Below are positions 25,350-31,147 of a stretch of DNA of 31,147 nt, piece after piece. The DNA is from an uncultured Clostridia bacterium. Lineage in GTDB: Bacteria > Bacillota > Clostridia > Peptostreptococcales > Anaerovoracaceae. The DNA lies in the NCBI GenBank assembly GCA_937915045.1, contig CALDNM010000110.1, positions 1-31,147 of the forward strand. The letters run 5' to 3'. Position 1 is the first letter of the stretch. Every line of letters begins with the position of its first letter. A program made the position numbers and the translations under genes. Below the pieces are notes generated by a model. The model was not told where the DNA came from and did no database searches. It saw only the letters and a program-made list of their open reading frames with translations.

Positions 25350-26093
25350 ATGGGAAACGATAAAGATCAGAAGGGAATGAATACAGATAAAGCAAAACGT
25401 ATCGCCAGTATAGTGAAATTCGCTGTGCTGATAGGTTTGTTTATTTGCGTGCCTTTATACATCTACTTTTTCCATCACGACTGGATAACTATGTTTTCTA
25501 GTCTCCAAAGTGTCAAAGCTTTTCTGACGCTGCATTCTGAATCTAGTCTGTTTATCCTTATTGGACTGCAGATCCTGCAAATCGTGATCTCAGTCATACC
25601 GGGACAGTGGATACAGTTCGCCTGCGGATTCGTATACGGATTCTGGTTCGGGCTGCTTCTGTCAGTGGTCGGCGCCGTGATCGGCACGATCATCGCTTAT
25701 TATGTAGCTGCTTTTATGGGCCGCGACGCGATGCATGTCATATTCGGTGAGGAAAAAATCAAACATTACACAGAAATAATGAACAGCAAACGCGGTGTCA
25801 CAGTAGTATTCCTTATATACCTCATACCCGGAGTACCAAAGGATCTGTGCAGCTACGCCGCGGGACTTTCGGATATGAAGCTAAAACCATTCCTTCTGCT
25901 CTCTACGCTTGGAAGGATACCCGGGATGGCCGGAAGTCTCCTTATAGGCAAATATACCGGCACAGGAGGGTATACCGCGGCCATCATTATAGCTGTCATA
26001 GGTATAACGCTTTTCATTTTGGGCATCATCTTCAGGAAAAAGCTCATGTCCTGGCTCGACAGATTCTATGAACGTATAGAAGAAATGCAGTAA
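25350..26093 (+). CDS. TVP38/TMEM64 (VTT, DedA-like) family membrane protein
   Basis: A 247-residue membrane protein with a cytoplasmic lysine-rich N-terminus and a VTT domain. The first membrane segment is at about residues 22-42. The conserved glycine-rich stretch FVYGFWFGLLLSVVGAVIG and the re-entrant motif YLIPGVPKDLCSYAAGL with RIPG are characteristic. Related DedA-type proteins act in lipid flipping and membrane homeostasis; a specific role here is unknown. No good ribosome binding site precedes ATG 25350. ATG 25377 is an in-frame alternative that is no better placed. It is the last gene of the long plus-strand run and is followed by a clear terminator. Confidence 0.87.
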   Translation: MGNDKDQKGMNTDKAKRIASIVKFAVLIGLFICVPLYIYFFHHDWITMFSSLQSVKAFLTLHSESSLFILIGLQILQIVISVIPGQWIQFACGFVYGFWFGLLLSVVGAVIGTIIAYYVAAFMGRDAMHVIFGEEKIKHYTEIMNSKRGVTVVFLIYLIPGVPKDLCSYAAGLSDMKLKPFLLLSTLGRIPGMAGSLLIGKYTGTGGYTAAIIIAVIGITLFILGIIFRKKLMSWLDRFYERIEEMQ

Positions 26094-26106
26094 TTTCAAT
26101 AACGCG

Positions 26107-26131
26107 AAGGCGTGCGTAAGCGCGCTTTTTT
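26107..26131 (+). terminator. Intrinsic terminator closing the plus-strand gene run
   Basis: GCGTGC (26110-26115), loop GTAA and GCGCGC (26120-26125) form a six-pair stem with one G-U pair, extended by A-T pairs. It is followed by TTTTTT (26126-26131). It begins 14 bp after the TVP38 stop codon. Confidence 0.85.
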
Positions 26132-26134
26132 GTA

Positions 26135-26204
26135 TAAACAAATGTTCGTTTTTGCTTGACAAAGAACATACTTTCGGATATTATGTAAAAAGAACAAACG
26201 TTTA
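26135..26204 (+). promoter_or_regulatory. Three LexA-type SOS boxes spaced 28 bp apart
   Basis: Compared with the Gram-positive LexA site CGAAC-N4-GTTCG, box 1 is TAAAC-AAAT-GTTCG (26135-26148), box 2 is AGAAC-ATAC-TTTCG (26163-26176) and box 3 is AGAAC-AAAC-GTTTA (26191-26204). All three keep the RNRY centre. Their starts are exactly 28 bp apart. Box 1 lies just upstream of the -35, box 2 fills the spacer and box 3 covers the likely transcription start. LexA would therefore block the downstream gene until DNA damage. Confidence 0.8.
26156..26184 (+). promoter_or_regulatory. Near-consensus sigma-A promoter of the yneA-like gene
   Basis: TTGACA (26156-26161), a 17-bp spacer and TATTAT (26179-26184) predict a start near 26191 and a 59-nt leader. 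The promoter is strong and lies wholly among the three LexA-type boxes, as expected for a tightly repressed damage-induced gene. Confidence 0.85.
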
Positions 26205-26249
26205 CATAGATAAAAAGGGCATAAAGGTGTGTGCGCGGAGGAAATAGGA

Positions 26250-26564
26250 ATGAAAAAGAACAAAACATTAGTTATTAAATCAAAGGTGAGATTCATCATT
26301 TTTATCTCATTTATTATAATGATAGCCGCGGCTTGTCTTAGCATGGCAATAAACACTATAGATGTCAGCGCGGAAAATCATGATCCATCTTATGTAACTG
26401 TCAAAGTATGTGACGGCGACACGCTATGGTCAATAGCTGATCAGTATATGACAAATACAAAAGATCAGCGCGAAGCTGTATATGAGATACAGCAGGCAAA
26501 TGATATGGCATCATCTGATACACTCACAGCTGGAACTACGATAAAGGTCCCGGCAGAAGAGTAA
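26250..26564 (+). CDS. yneA: YneA-like SOS cell-division inhibitor (membrane-anchored LysM protein)
   Basis: A 104-residue protein with an N-terminal transmembrane segment (about residues 13-37) and one extracellular LysM domain (about 48-102). The LysM domain includes VKVCDGDTLWSIADQY and TLTAGTTIKVP. This is the architecture and size of Bacillus YneA, which blocks division after DNA damage and is then removed by proteolysis. The LexA-type boxes over its promoter support the assignment strongly. GGAGG lies eight bases before ATG 26250; a GTG at 26229 would bury that site in the gene. Unlike in Bacillus, lexA is not adjacent in this window. The division target and the SOS control are inferred. 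Confidence 0.85.
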   Translation: MKKNKTLVIKSKVRFIIFISFIIMIAAACLSMAINTIDVSAENHDPSYVTVKVCDGDTLWSIADQYMTNTKDQREAVYEIQQANDMASSDTLTAGTTIKVPAEE

Positions 26565-26665
26565 GCCTTGCAAAAGACATGCAAATGTAAAAAACGATTT
26601 TAAGTTTTATATTTCAAGGTCTCACAGATAGGGCGCATCAAAAAAAGCCGCTTAAAACGCAAATT

Positions 26666-26729
26666 AGAGCCTCACTGATCAAACGTTGAAATTTCAATGG
26701 TCCAACGCGTTTGATGTGGGGCTTTTCCT
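26666..26729 (+). terminator. Long-stem terminator after the yneA-like gene
   Basis: GCCTCAC (26669-26675) pairs with GTGGGGC (26716-26722) using one G-U pair. ATCAAACG (26678-26685) pairs with CGTTTGAT (26708-26715), and TTG pairs with CAA inside. TTTTCCT follows. The G-U pair favours the plus strand. The rest of the gap from 26565 to 26665 is A/T-rich with no gene. Confidence 0.65.
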
Positions 26730-26731
26730 AT

Positions 26732-26764
26732 GTTTACACAGGATGTCCACAGTTTGTCCACAGT
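26732..26764 (+). repeat. Three 11-bp tandem DnaA-box-like repeats
   Basis: Three consecutive 11-mers, GTTTACACAGG, ATGTCCACAGT and TTGTCCACAGT, run head to tail. The third contains TTGTCCACA, one mismatch from the DnaA box TTATCCACA; the second has two mismatches. A reverse-strand TTATGCACA (26827-26819), also one mismatch off, lies 55 bp away across an A/T-rich hairpin, CCTAAA/TTTAGG (26782-26800). DnaA binding is possible but unproven. Confidence 0.4.
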
Positions 26765-26824
26765 TCCCGCATCATCTCTTCCCTAAATTATGATTTTAGG
26801 AATAGTTAAATCAGAATCTGTGCA

Positions 26825-26857
26825 TAACAAAGAACCCCTGTCCACAGACAGGAGCTC
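26825..26857 (-). terminator. Intrinsic terminator after the polysaccharide deacetylase gene
   Basis: On the minus strand an 11-pair stem (26857-26847 with 26842-26832) includes two G-U pairs. It closes a 4-base loop and is followed by TTTGTTA. On the plus strand the same two pairs would be A-C mismatches, so the signal is oriented for the minus-strand operon. Confidence 0.75.
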
Positions 26858-26899
26858 TTATTTTTATGGTACCCTCTTCCGGTATCAATGTTTTTGTAT

Positions 26900-27904
26900 T
26901 TAATTCATTTGCAAGAACAGCGGCGGATCGCCTTTATATTTATCTATTGTACTGAACGCGTAATTCTTTTTCTTGAAATATTTTAAAAGAGTTTTCGTCG
27001 CTTCATACGATGTTTCCTTTTCTGACGAGTCGTGCGCAAGTATCACCGGTGAATCGTACCATTTTATCTCTTTTATCGCTCTGTGAGCCAATGTGGACGC
27101 TTTCGTAGGCTTTACTGTCGAATCTCCGTAAGAAGCCTCCCAGTCTGTCACTTTGAACCCCTGAGATCTTAGTTCTTTCACTATGGACCTGCCCAGCGAA
27201 GCGTTGCAATAACCGTTGTTGCTGCCTCCCGGCATCCTGCAGACAGTCGGTGTTTTACCTGTTATCTCTTTCAAAAGCTTCTTTGTCTTATTGAAATCAC
27301 TCATATATGCTGCTTTGCTTGCGTATATTTGCGTATAATCGTGTGTATAAGTGTGAATTCCGATACAATTTCCATTATCGGATTCCTCCTTTACGAGTTT
27401 TTCGTTCTCTTTTGCCTCATAGCCGACTATGAAGAACGTTGCGTGGACGTTGTTTTCCTTCAGCAGCTTTATAAGCTTCGGAGTGATATTGCTGCTAGGG
27501 CCGTCATCAAATGTAAGATATATGGTCTTGAGAGGCTTTTTCACCGTTACCGCGCACGTTATCTTCTGCCCTTTGCGCGATTTAGCTGTGATCGTGGTCT
27601 TCCCTTTCGCCACAGGAGTGACTTTTCCGGCGCTGTTCACAGTCGCGATATCTTTATTGCTCGATGACCATGTCATATCAGGAAGAGCTTCGTCCGACGG
27701 ATCCGTCTGGACCGTCAGCTTGCTGCTATAACCCATATAAACCGTAGCGGTGCCTTCCTTGAATGATATCGTCGGCTCATGTATAAGGACTCCGGAGTAT
27801 ATCACCGCAAAAAGCGCAACAGCTATCACGATCAGTACTGCAAGTACTATCTTCCCTCTTTTGTTGAGTCTGTACTTTTTCTTAGAATTGTTTTTATTTC
27901 TCAT
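26900..27904 (-). CDS. Membrane-anchored polysaccharide deacetylase with bacterial Ig-like (BIG2) domain
   Basis: A 334-residue surface protein. A lysine/arginine-rich cytoplasmic tail and a transmembrane segment (about 17-38) are followed by a BIG2 domain (about 44-121, with WSSSNKDIATVNSAGKVTPVAKG). A NodB-type deacetylase domain (about 125-330) comes last. Catalytic motifs are TFDDGP (131-136, aspartates 133 and 134), HTYTH (H184, H188), RMPGG (223-227) and a late ILAHDSS histidine motif. It probably removes acetyl groups from peptidoglycan or another wall glycan outside the membrane. It starts 31 bp after the nitrilase gene, with AAAGG nine bases upstream, and ends the minus-strand operon. 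Confidence 0.93.
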   Translation of the reverse strand: MRNKNNSKKKYRLNKRGKIVLAVLIVIAVALFAVIYSGVLIHEPTISFKEGTATVYMGYSSKLTVQTDPSDEALPDMTWSSSNKDIATVNSAGKVTPVAKGKTTITAKSRKGQKITCAVTVKKPLKTIYLTFDDGPSSNITPKLIKLLKENNVHATFFIVGYEAKENEKLVKEESDNGNCIGIHTYTHDYTQIYASKAAYMSDFNKTKKLLKEITGKTPTVCRMPGGSNNGYCNASLGRSIVKELRSQGFKVTDWEASYGDSTVKPTKASTLAHRAIKEIKWYDSPVILAHDSSEKETSYEATKTLLKYFKKKNYAFSTIDKYKGDPPLFLQMN

Positions 27905-27935
27905 ATATTGCGACCTTTGGATGATTATTTGGTTA

Positions 27936-28736
27936 TTAAAGATAAAGGTCAGGACGGCGAAGCGCTATATACGGCTTCTCGTTTCTGAGTGCTGCAGCGC
28001 CTTTGATATCCATGTCGGCTATGACGAGCTGCTCTTTGTCATCTGCGAGCGCCGCTGTCGTTCCATCGGCGTTCACCATGATAGTCTCCCCGCAGAAATC
28101 CATTTCGCTTTCTTTTCCGGTACGGTTGCACATGACGATATTCACGCTGCTCTGGAATGCCGGTACCTTTACTTCCCACTGGAAGAGCTCAGTCGGTTCA
28201 TCTTTCGTATTCGCTGTCGCGATCACTACGAGATCCGCTCCTTTGAGCGCGCATGTCCTCACGCTTTCGGGATAATGTCTGTCGAAGCATACGACGATGC
28301 CGATCTTTCCTATAGAAGTATCCGTAACTACAAAGCCCTCTTCGCTCGGAGTATAATAATCCTGCTCGTAGAACTGACAGGCCTGTGCTATATGCACCAT
28401 CTTGCCCATCCCGAGGATCTCCCCTTCTTCTGAAATTATAAGGTTTGCGTCATAAGTATGACTGTCCTTCTCGATAAAGAAATTTGGACTTGCAATTATA
28501 CCGTATTTTTTACAAGCGTCACAAAACCCGCGTACGTATTTATGATCCAGACCGACCGAAAGGCCGTTCACGTCCTTTCCCTCAAACTGAGGAAAAAACT
28601 TCGTAAGCTGTACTTCCGGATAGCATATGAAATCAGCTCCCTTTTTTGAAGCCTGCCTGAGATAGTCTATAGACTTCTCGTAATTTTCATCCATGTCACT
28701 GCTCATCTTCATCTGAGCCGCCGCTATTTTCGCCAT
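27936..28736 (-). CDS. Carbon-nitrogen hydrolase (nitrilase superfamily) amidohydrolase
   Basis: A 266-residue nitrilase-superfamily enzyme with the complete Glu-Lys-Cys triad: E41 in CYPEVQLT, K112 in GMGKMVH and C150 in VVCFDRHYPES. The sequence resembles the N-carbamoylputrescine amidase/beta-ureidopropionase branch, but the substrate cannot be fixed. ATG 28736 has AAGGGG seven bases upstream and gives the conserved MAKIAAAQMKM start. The open frame extends to 28835, but that part overlaps the preceding gene and lacks homology. No polyamine genes are nearby. Confidence 0.9.
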   Translation of the reverse strand: MAKIAAAQMKMSSDMDENYEKSIDYLRQASKKGADFICYPEVQLTKFFPQFEGKDVNGLSVGLDHKYVRGFCDACKKYGIIASPNFFIEKDSHTYDANLIISEEGEILGMGKMVHIAQACQFYEQDYYTPSEEGFVVTDTSIGKIGIVVCFDRHYPESVRTCALKGADLVVIATANTKDEPTELFQWEVKVPAFQSSVNIVMCNRTGKESEMDFCGETIMVNADGTTAALADDKEQLVIADMDIKGAAALRNEKPYIALRRPDLYL

Positions 28737-28752
28737 ATCTGTCCCCTTTTCA

Positions 28753-29220
28753 TCAGTCAGCTTTATATTCAGACCAGATGACTTTTTCTTTATCACTCTT
28801 GTGGCCTGTATCGCTGCTGAATATTTTATCATCACTGTATCTGTTCATCCTGAAACGTATTGTCCCCGTCTGAACAAAGTAGTAAGTCTTTTTCTCTGAC
28901 CATTGCCAGCCGCCCGAATACTCCATTTTCCCCTTCTTTTTATCATATAGAGTCAATGTCGCATTGCCTGTCTTGGAACATTCAAGGATATATCCATTTC
29001 CAGTAAGGCTTTTATCCTTTTTGTATGAGGCAATATCTTTTTTAGGATCATTTGAAGAATAATCACTGATGATCCATGTGCCGACGATATCACTATGAGC
29101 TGTATCCGCTGCCGTCTGCTCAGCCGCGTCACGGGATGATCCTATGAAATACGCTATCGCGACAACGAAAACGATTCCTAACGCGATACATACATATATT
29201 TTCTTACCTAGAGATGACAT
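28753..29220 (-). CDS. Membrane-anchored protein of unknown function
   Basis: A 155-residue protein I do not recognise. It has one N-terminal transmembrane segment (about residues 8-28), a short alanine-rich linker, and an extracellular part that reads like beta-strands (VGTWIISDY, GNATLTLYDKKKGKMEYSGGWQWSEKKTYYFVQTGTIRFRM). The G-T-W start of this part recalls lipocalin-like or copper-chaperone-like barrels, but that is only a resemblance. ATG 29220 has AAAGGAG five bases upstream and overlaps the ruvX stop by 17 bp, so translation is coupled. In Bacillus the gene after ruvX is yrzB (DUF1292), which this is not. Confidence 0.75.
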   Translation of the reverse strand: MSSLGKKIYVCIALGIVFVVAIAYFIGSSRDAAEQTAADTAHSDIVGTWIISDYSSNDPKKDIASYKKDKSLTGNGYILECSKTGNATLTLYDKKKGKMEYSGGWQWSEKKTYYFVQTGTIRFRMNRYSDDKIFSSDTGHKSDKEKVIWSEYKAD

Positions 29221-29647
29221 TGCGGCTCCTTTCAAGATATGCCTGCAGTATAAGTACTGCCGCCTGTTTATCTATGACTTTTTTACGTCCTTTTCTGCTG
29301 ACATCCGCGTCGATGAGGACCTTTTCAGCCTGTACCGTCGTCAGTCTCTCATCCTGGAAAACGATTTCGATATCGCTCATACCGGTGCTCATCATTTTAT
29401 TTCCCAGCATTTTCGCGAACTCTCTTACTTTCTCAGTCTGCGGACTGTCCGTACCGTCGAGTTTGAGCGGAAGTCCAACTACAACCGTATCACAGTCATA
29501 TTCCTGCACGTACGATATGACTTTATCGGCATCTTTTCGTATGCCTACTCTTTCTATCGTCGTTATGCCCTGCGCAGATATCATCAGTTCATCGCTCACC
29601 GCGACACCGATCGTTTTATCGCCTACATCAAGCGCGATCTTTCTCAT
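29204..29647 (-). CDS. ruvX: Putative Holliday junction resolvase / pre-16S rRNA nuclease (YqgF)
   Basis: A 147-residue RNase H-like nuclease. Family markers are the opening IALDVGDKTIGVAVSD with catalytic D7, VVGLPLKLDGTDSPQTEKVREFA, the DERLTT motif and a final DKQAAVLILQAYLE with catalytic D131. It has been proposed both as a Holliday junction resolvase and as the nuclease that trims the 5' end of pre-16S rRNA. The order alaS-ireB-ruvX is strongly conserved in Firmicutes. AGGAGA lies just before the start and directly follows the T-run of a terminator hairpin. Confidence 0.96.
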   Translation of the reverse strand: MRKIALDVGDKTIGVAVSDELMISAQGITTIERVGIRKDADKVISYVQEYDCDTVVVGLPLKLDGTDSPQTEKVREFAKMLGNKMMSTGMSDIEIVFQDERLTTVQAEKVLIDADVSRKGRKKVIDKQAAVLILQAYLERSRNVISR

Positions 29648-29657
29648 ATCTTCTCCT

Positions 29658-29691
29658 AAAAAAACAAGGACCGGTTTTTGCCGGTCCCTTG
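29658..29691 (-). terminator. Intrinsic terminator between ireB and ruvX
   Basis: On the minus strand a stem of ten pairs with one bulged G (29691-29681 with 29674-29665) closes a 6-base loop. It is followed by seven thymines (29664-29658). It starts four bases after the ireB stop, and its T-run abuts the ruvX ribosome binding site. Confidence 0.85.
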
Positions 29692-29694
29692 AAC

Positions 29695-29946
29695 TTACTT
29701 ATCGAGATAACTTCTTACCAGCACTTCCGCAAGATCATCTCTGTCTATCTGACGGATGACATTTCTAGCGTTGTTGTGACTGGTGATATATGACGGATCG
29801 CCCGACAGTATATAACCAACGATCTGATCTATAGCATTGTAACCCTTTTCGTCAAGAGCCGTGTATACTTCTTCAAGTATTTCTTTAGGTGTTCTCTGCC
29901 CAGACTTCAATGCTGCGTCAAACATAAGCGTACTTTTATCGTCCAT
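29695..29946 (-). CDS. ireB: IreB family regulatory phosphoprotein (UPF0297)
   Basis: An 83-residue protein of the IreB/YrzL family. The sequence GYNAIDQIVGYILSGDPSYITSHNNARNVIRQIDRD is nearly diagnostic, and the length is normal. In Enterococcus, IreB is phosphorylated on N-terminal threonines by the IreK PASTA kinase and limits cephalosporin resistance. Here S5 and T6 lie in a similar N-terminal position, but phosphorylation is inference. A strong GGAGGGGG box precedes the start. It has its own promoter overlapping the alaS stop and its own terminator, so it can be expressed separately from its neighbours. Confidence 0.95.
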   Translation of the reverse strand: MDDKSTLMFDAALKSGQRTPKEILEEVYTALDEKGYNAIDQIVGYILSGDPSYITSHNNARNVIRQIDRDDLAEVLVRSYLDK

Positions 29947-29979
29947 TTTTGATACCCCCTCCTTTTTTCTGATATATCG

Positions 29980-30008
29980 ATTATAGTGTATATTTTACTA
30001 TTTTACAA
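29980..30008 (-). promoter_or_regulatory. Promoter of ireB
   Basis: On the minus strand TTGTAA (30008-30003), a 17-bp spacer and a perfect TATAAT (29985-29980) lie between alaS and ireB. The -35 hexamer overlaps the alaS stop codon. Confidence 0.7.
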
Positions 30009-31147
30009 TAATTTTTCTGCAACGGCGAAAGCTTCTTTTACTTTCGACGGATCTTTCGCTCCTGCCTGTGCCATATCGGCTTTTCCGCCGCCGCTGCCGC
30101 CTGCTGCTGCCGCGATCTCCTTGATCATCTTACCGGCGTGATGCCCATTTTCCACGACATCATCAGTAAGTGAAACCAGGAATGTCAGTTTCTGACCGTT
30201 CTGTGACGCGAGCACCATCGCTACATTGTTATGCTTTGCTTTGATCTCATCTGACATCGCGCGCATGTCATCGATACTGTAATTTTTGAAAAGTCTCGTA
30301 ATAAGTCTGATCCCGTTGATCTCCTTCGCGTCTTCAAGCATCTTGTCTGAAACAGTATTGAGGCTCTTCTTCTTGAGCGTTTCAAGCTTTGTCTTAAGCT
30401 CGCTGTTTTCCTGTGCCATATTCTCGACTCTCTCGAGAAGGTTCATAGGTTTTACCCTGGCCGCTTCTGCCGCTCTGTTGAGGATCTCTTCCTCTTCGTT
30501 GAGCCTTCCAAGCACTCCCGCTCCGGTCACAGCGACGATACGCCTGATACCGGACGCGCTTCCGCTCTCACTGATTATCTTGAATGAGCCTATCTGGCCT
30601 GTGTTGCTTACATGCACACCACCGCAGAGTTCCTTCGAGAACTGTCCCATGCTGACGACTCTTACCTCGTCACCGTACTTCTCCTCGAAAAGCCCTATCG
30701 CCCCGGTCTTTGCCGCTTCCTTGAAAGGAAGAACATCCGTATGAACAGGCAGGAACATGCCGATCTTTTCATTTACGATCTTTTCTACATCCTTTATCTG
30801 CTGTGCCGTCATGGCTTCATAATGGTTGAAGTCGAATCTAAGCTCTTTATCATCTACTTTTGAGCCGGCCTGCTGTACATGCTCACCGAGAACTTCACGA
30901 AGAGCCTTATGCAGCAAGTGCGTAGCACTGTGATTTCTTGAACAGCTATGTCTCCTGAGTTCATTCACGATGCACATAACTTCATCGCCCGCTTTTATCT
31001 CACCTTTTTTGACAACGACCTCATGTGCGATTATATCTTTGAACTTCCTGACATCCACGACTTCAGCCGCGAAATCATCGTTGTATATAAGCCCCTGATC
31101 GGCCTCCTGTCCGCCGCTCTGCGCGTAGAAAGGTGTCTCGTCGAGTA
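30003..31147 (-). CDS. alaS: Alanyl-tRNA synthetase (partial, C-terminal part)
   Basis: The last 380 or so codons of alaS, running in from the right edge. The frame opens with LDETPFYAQSGGQEADQG, the start of the editing region. The editing zinc site follows as HSATH, with a matching CGGVH. This domain removes misacylated serine and glycine. After SGIRRI come a coiled segment (EENSELKTKLETLKKK) and the C-Ala/DHHA1 domain ending in GGSGGGKADMAQAG, the glycine-rich motif of the family. The catalytic and tRNA-binding N-terminal half is outside the window. The alaS-ireB-ruvX order is typical of Firmicutes. Confidence 0.97.
   Translation of the reverse strand, partial: LDETPFYAQSGGQEADQGLIYNDDFAAEVVDVRKFKDIIAHEVVVKKGEIKAGDEVMCIVNELRRHSCSRNHSATHLLHKALREVLGEHVQQAGSKVDDKELRFDFNHYEAMTAQQIKDVEKIVNEKIGMFLPVHTDVLPFKEAAKTGAIGLFEEKYGDEVRVVSMGQFSKELCGGVHVSNTGQIGSFKIISESGSASGIRRIVAVTGAGVLGRLNEEEEILNRAAEAARVKPMNLLERVENMAQENSELKTKLETLKKKSLNTVSDKMLEDAKEINGIRLITRLFKNYSIDDMRAMSDEIKAKHNNVAMVLASQNGQKLTFLVSLTDDVVENGHHAGKMIKEIAAAAGGSGGGKADMAQAGAKDPSKVKEAFAVAEKLL

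Noticed and set aside
26732..26846. Chromosomal origin of replication
   Set aside because: The DnaA-like sites are few and imperfect, no dnaA or dnaN is present, and one site is part of a terminator stem. I kept it only as a repeat worth checking.

Overview
This window looks like the chromosome of a Gram-positive anaerobe of the class Clostridia, and it is almost entirely housekeeping DNA. The placement rests on gene order: SRP RNA next to dnaX, alaS-ireB-ruvX, Asp23/Gls24-nusB-xseA-xseB-ispA-dxs-tlyA, mutS-mutL-miaA, Xer recombinase-spoIIM, and an SOS-type YneA protein. Ribosome binding sites are of the GGAGG type and promoters are sigma-A-like. The genus is not settled; the Eubacteriales/Anaerovoracaceae area is only a guess. 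A spoIIM-family gene alone does not prove that the organism sporulates.

Left part, minus strand (1-8388). The N-terminal two thirds or so of dnaX runs off the left edge and ends in an 18-bp tandem repeat. Upstream of it is the small SRP RNA with a very clear promoter. After a repeat-bearing intergenic region comes a pcrA -> ligA -> AIR-synthase-like operon. Upstream of that is an orphan PTS IIC-type permease with a perfect consensus promoter. The ligase belongs to a divergent subfamily in which several residues essential in E. coli LigA are changed.

Centre, plus strand (8941-26131). About 600 bp of gene-free, hairpin-rich DNA separates the permease from a long co-directional run of seventeen genes. 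Many start or stop codons overlap. The run covers transcription antitermination (nusB), a Kae1/TsaD-like paralogue, exonuclease VII (xseA, xseB), isoprenoid precursors (ispA, dxs), an rRNA methyltransferase (tlyA), an aminotransferase, mismatch repair (mutS, mutL), tRNA modification (miaA), a tyrosine recombinase, a SpoIIM membrane protein, a YnbB-type PLP enzyme and a TVP38/TMEM64 membrane protein. It ends at a clear terminator.

Right part (26132-31147). A small membrane-anchored LysM protein that fits YneA, the SOS cell-division inhibitor, sits behind a near-consensus promoter. Three LexA-type boxes, spaced exactly 28 bp apart, cover that promoter. This is the most striking regulatory structure in the window. 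A convergent minus-strand block follows: alaS (partial), ireB, ruvX, a small membrane-anchored protein of unknown function, a nitrilase-family amidohydrolase and a membrane-anchored polysaccharide deacetylase. No tRNA, rRNA, CRISPR array, prophage or intact insertion sequence was found. The most unusual material is intergenic: 1677-1878, 8528-8867 and 26135-26204.
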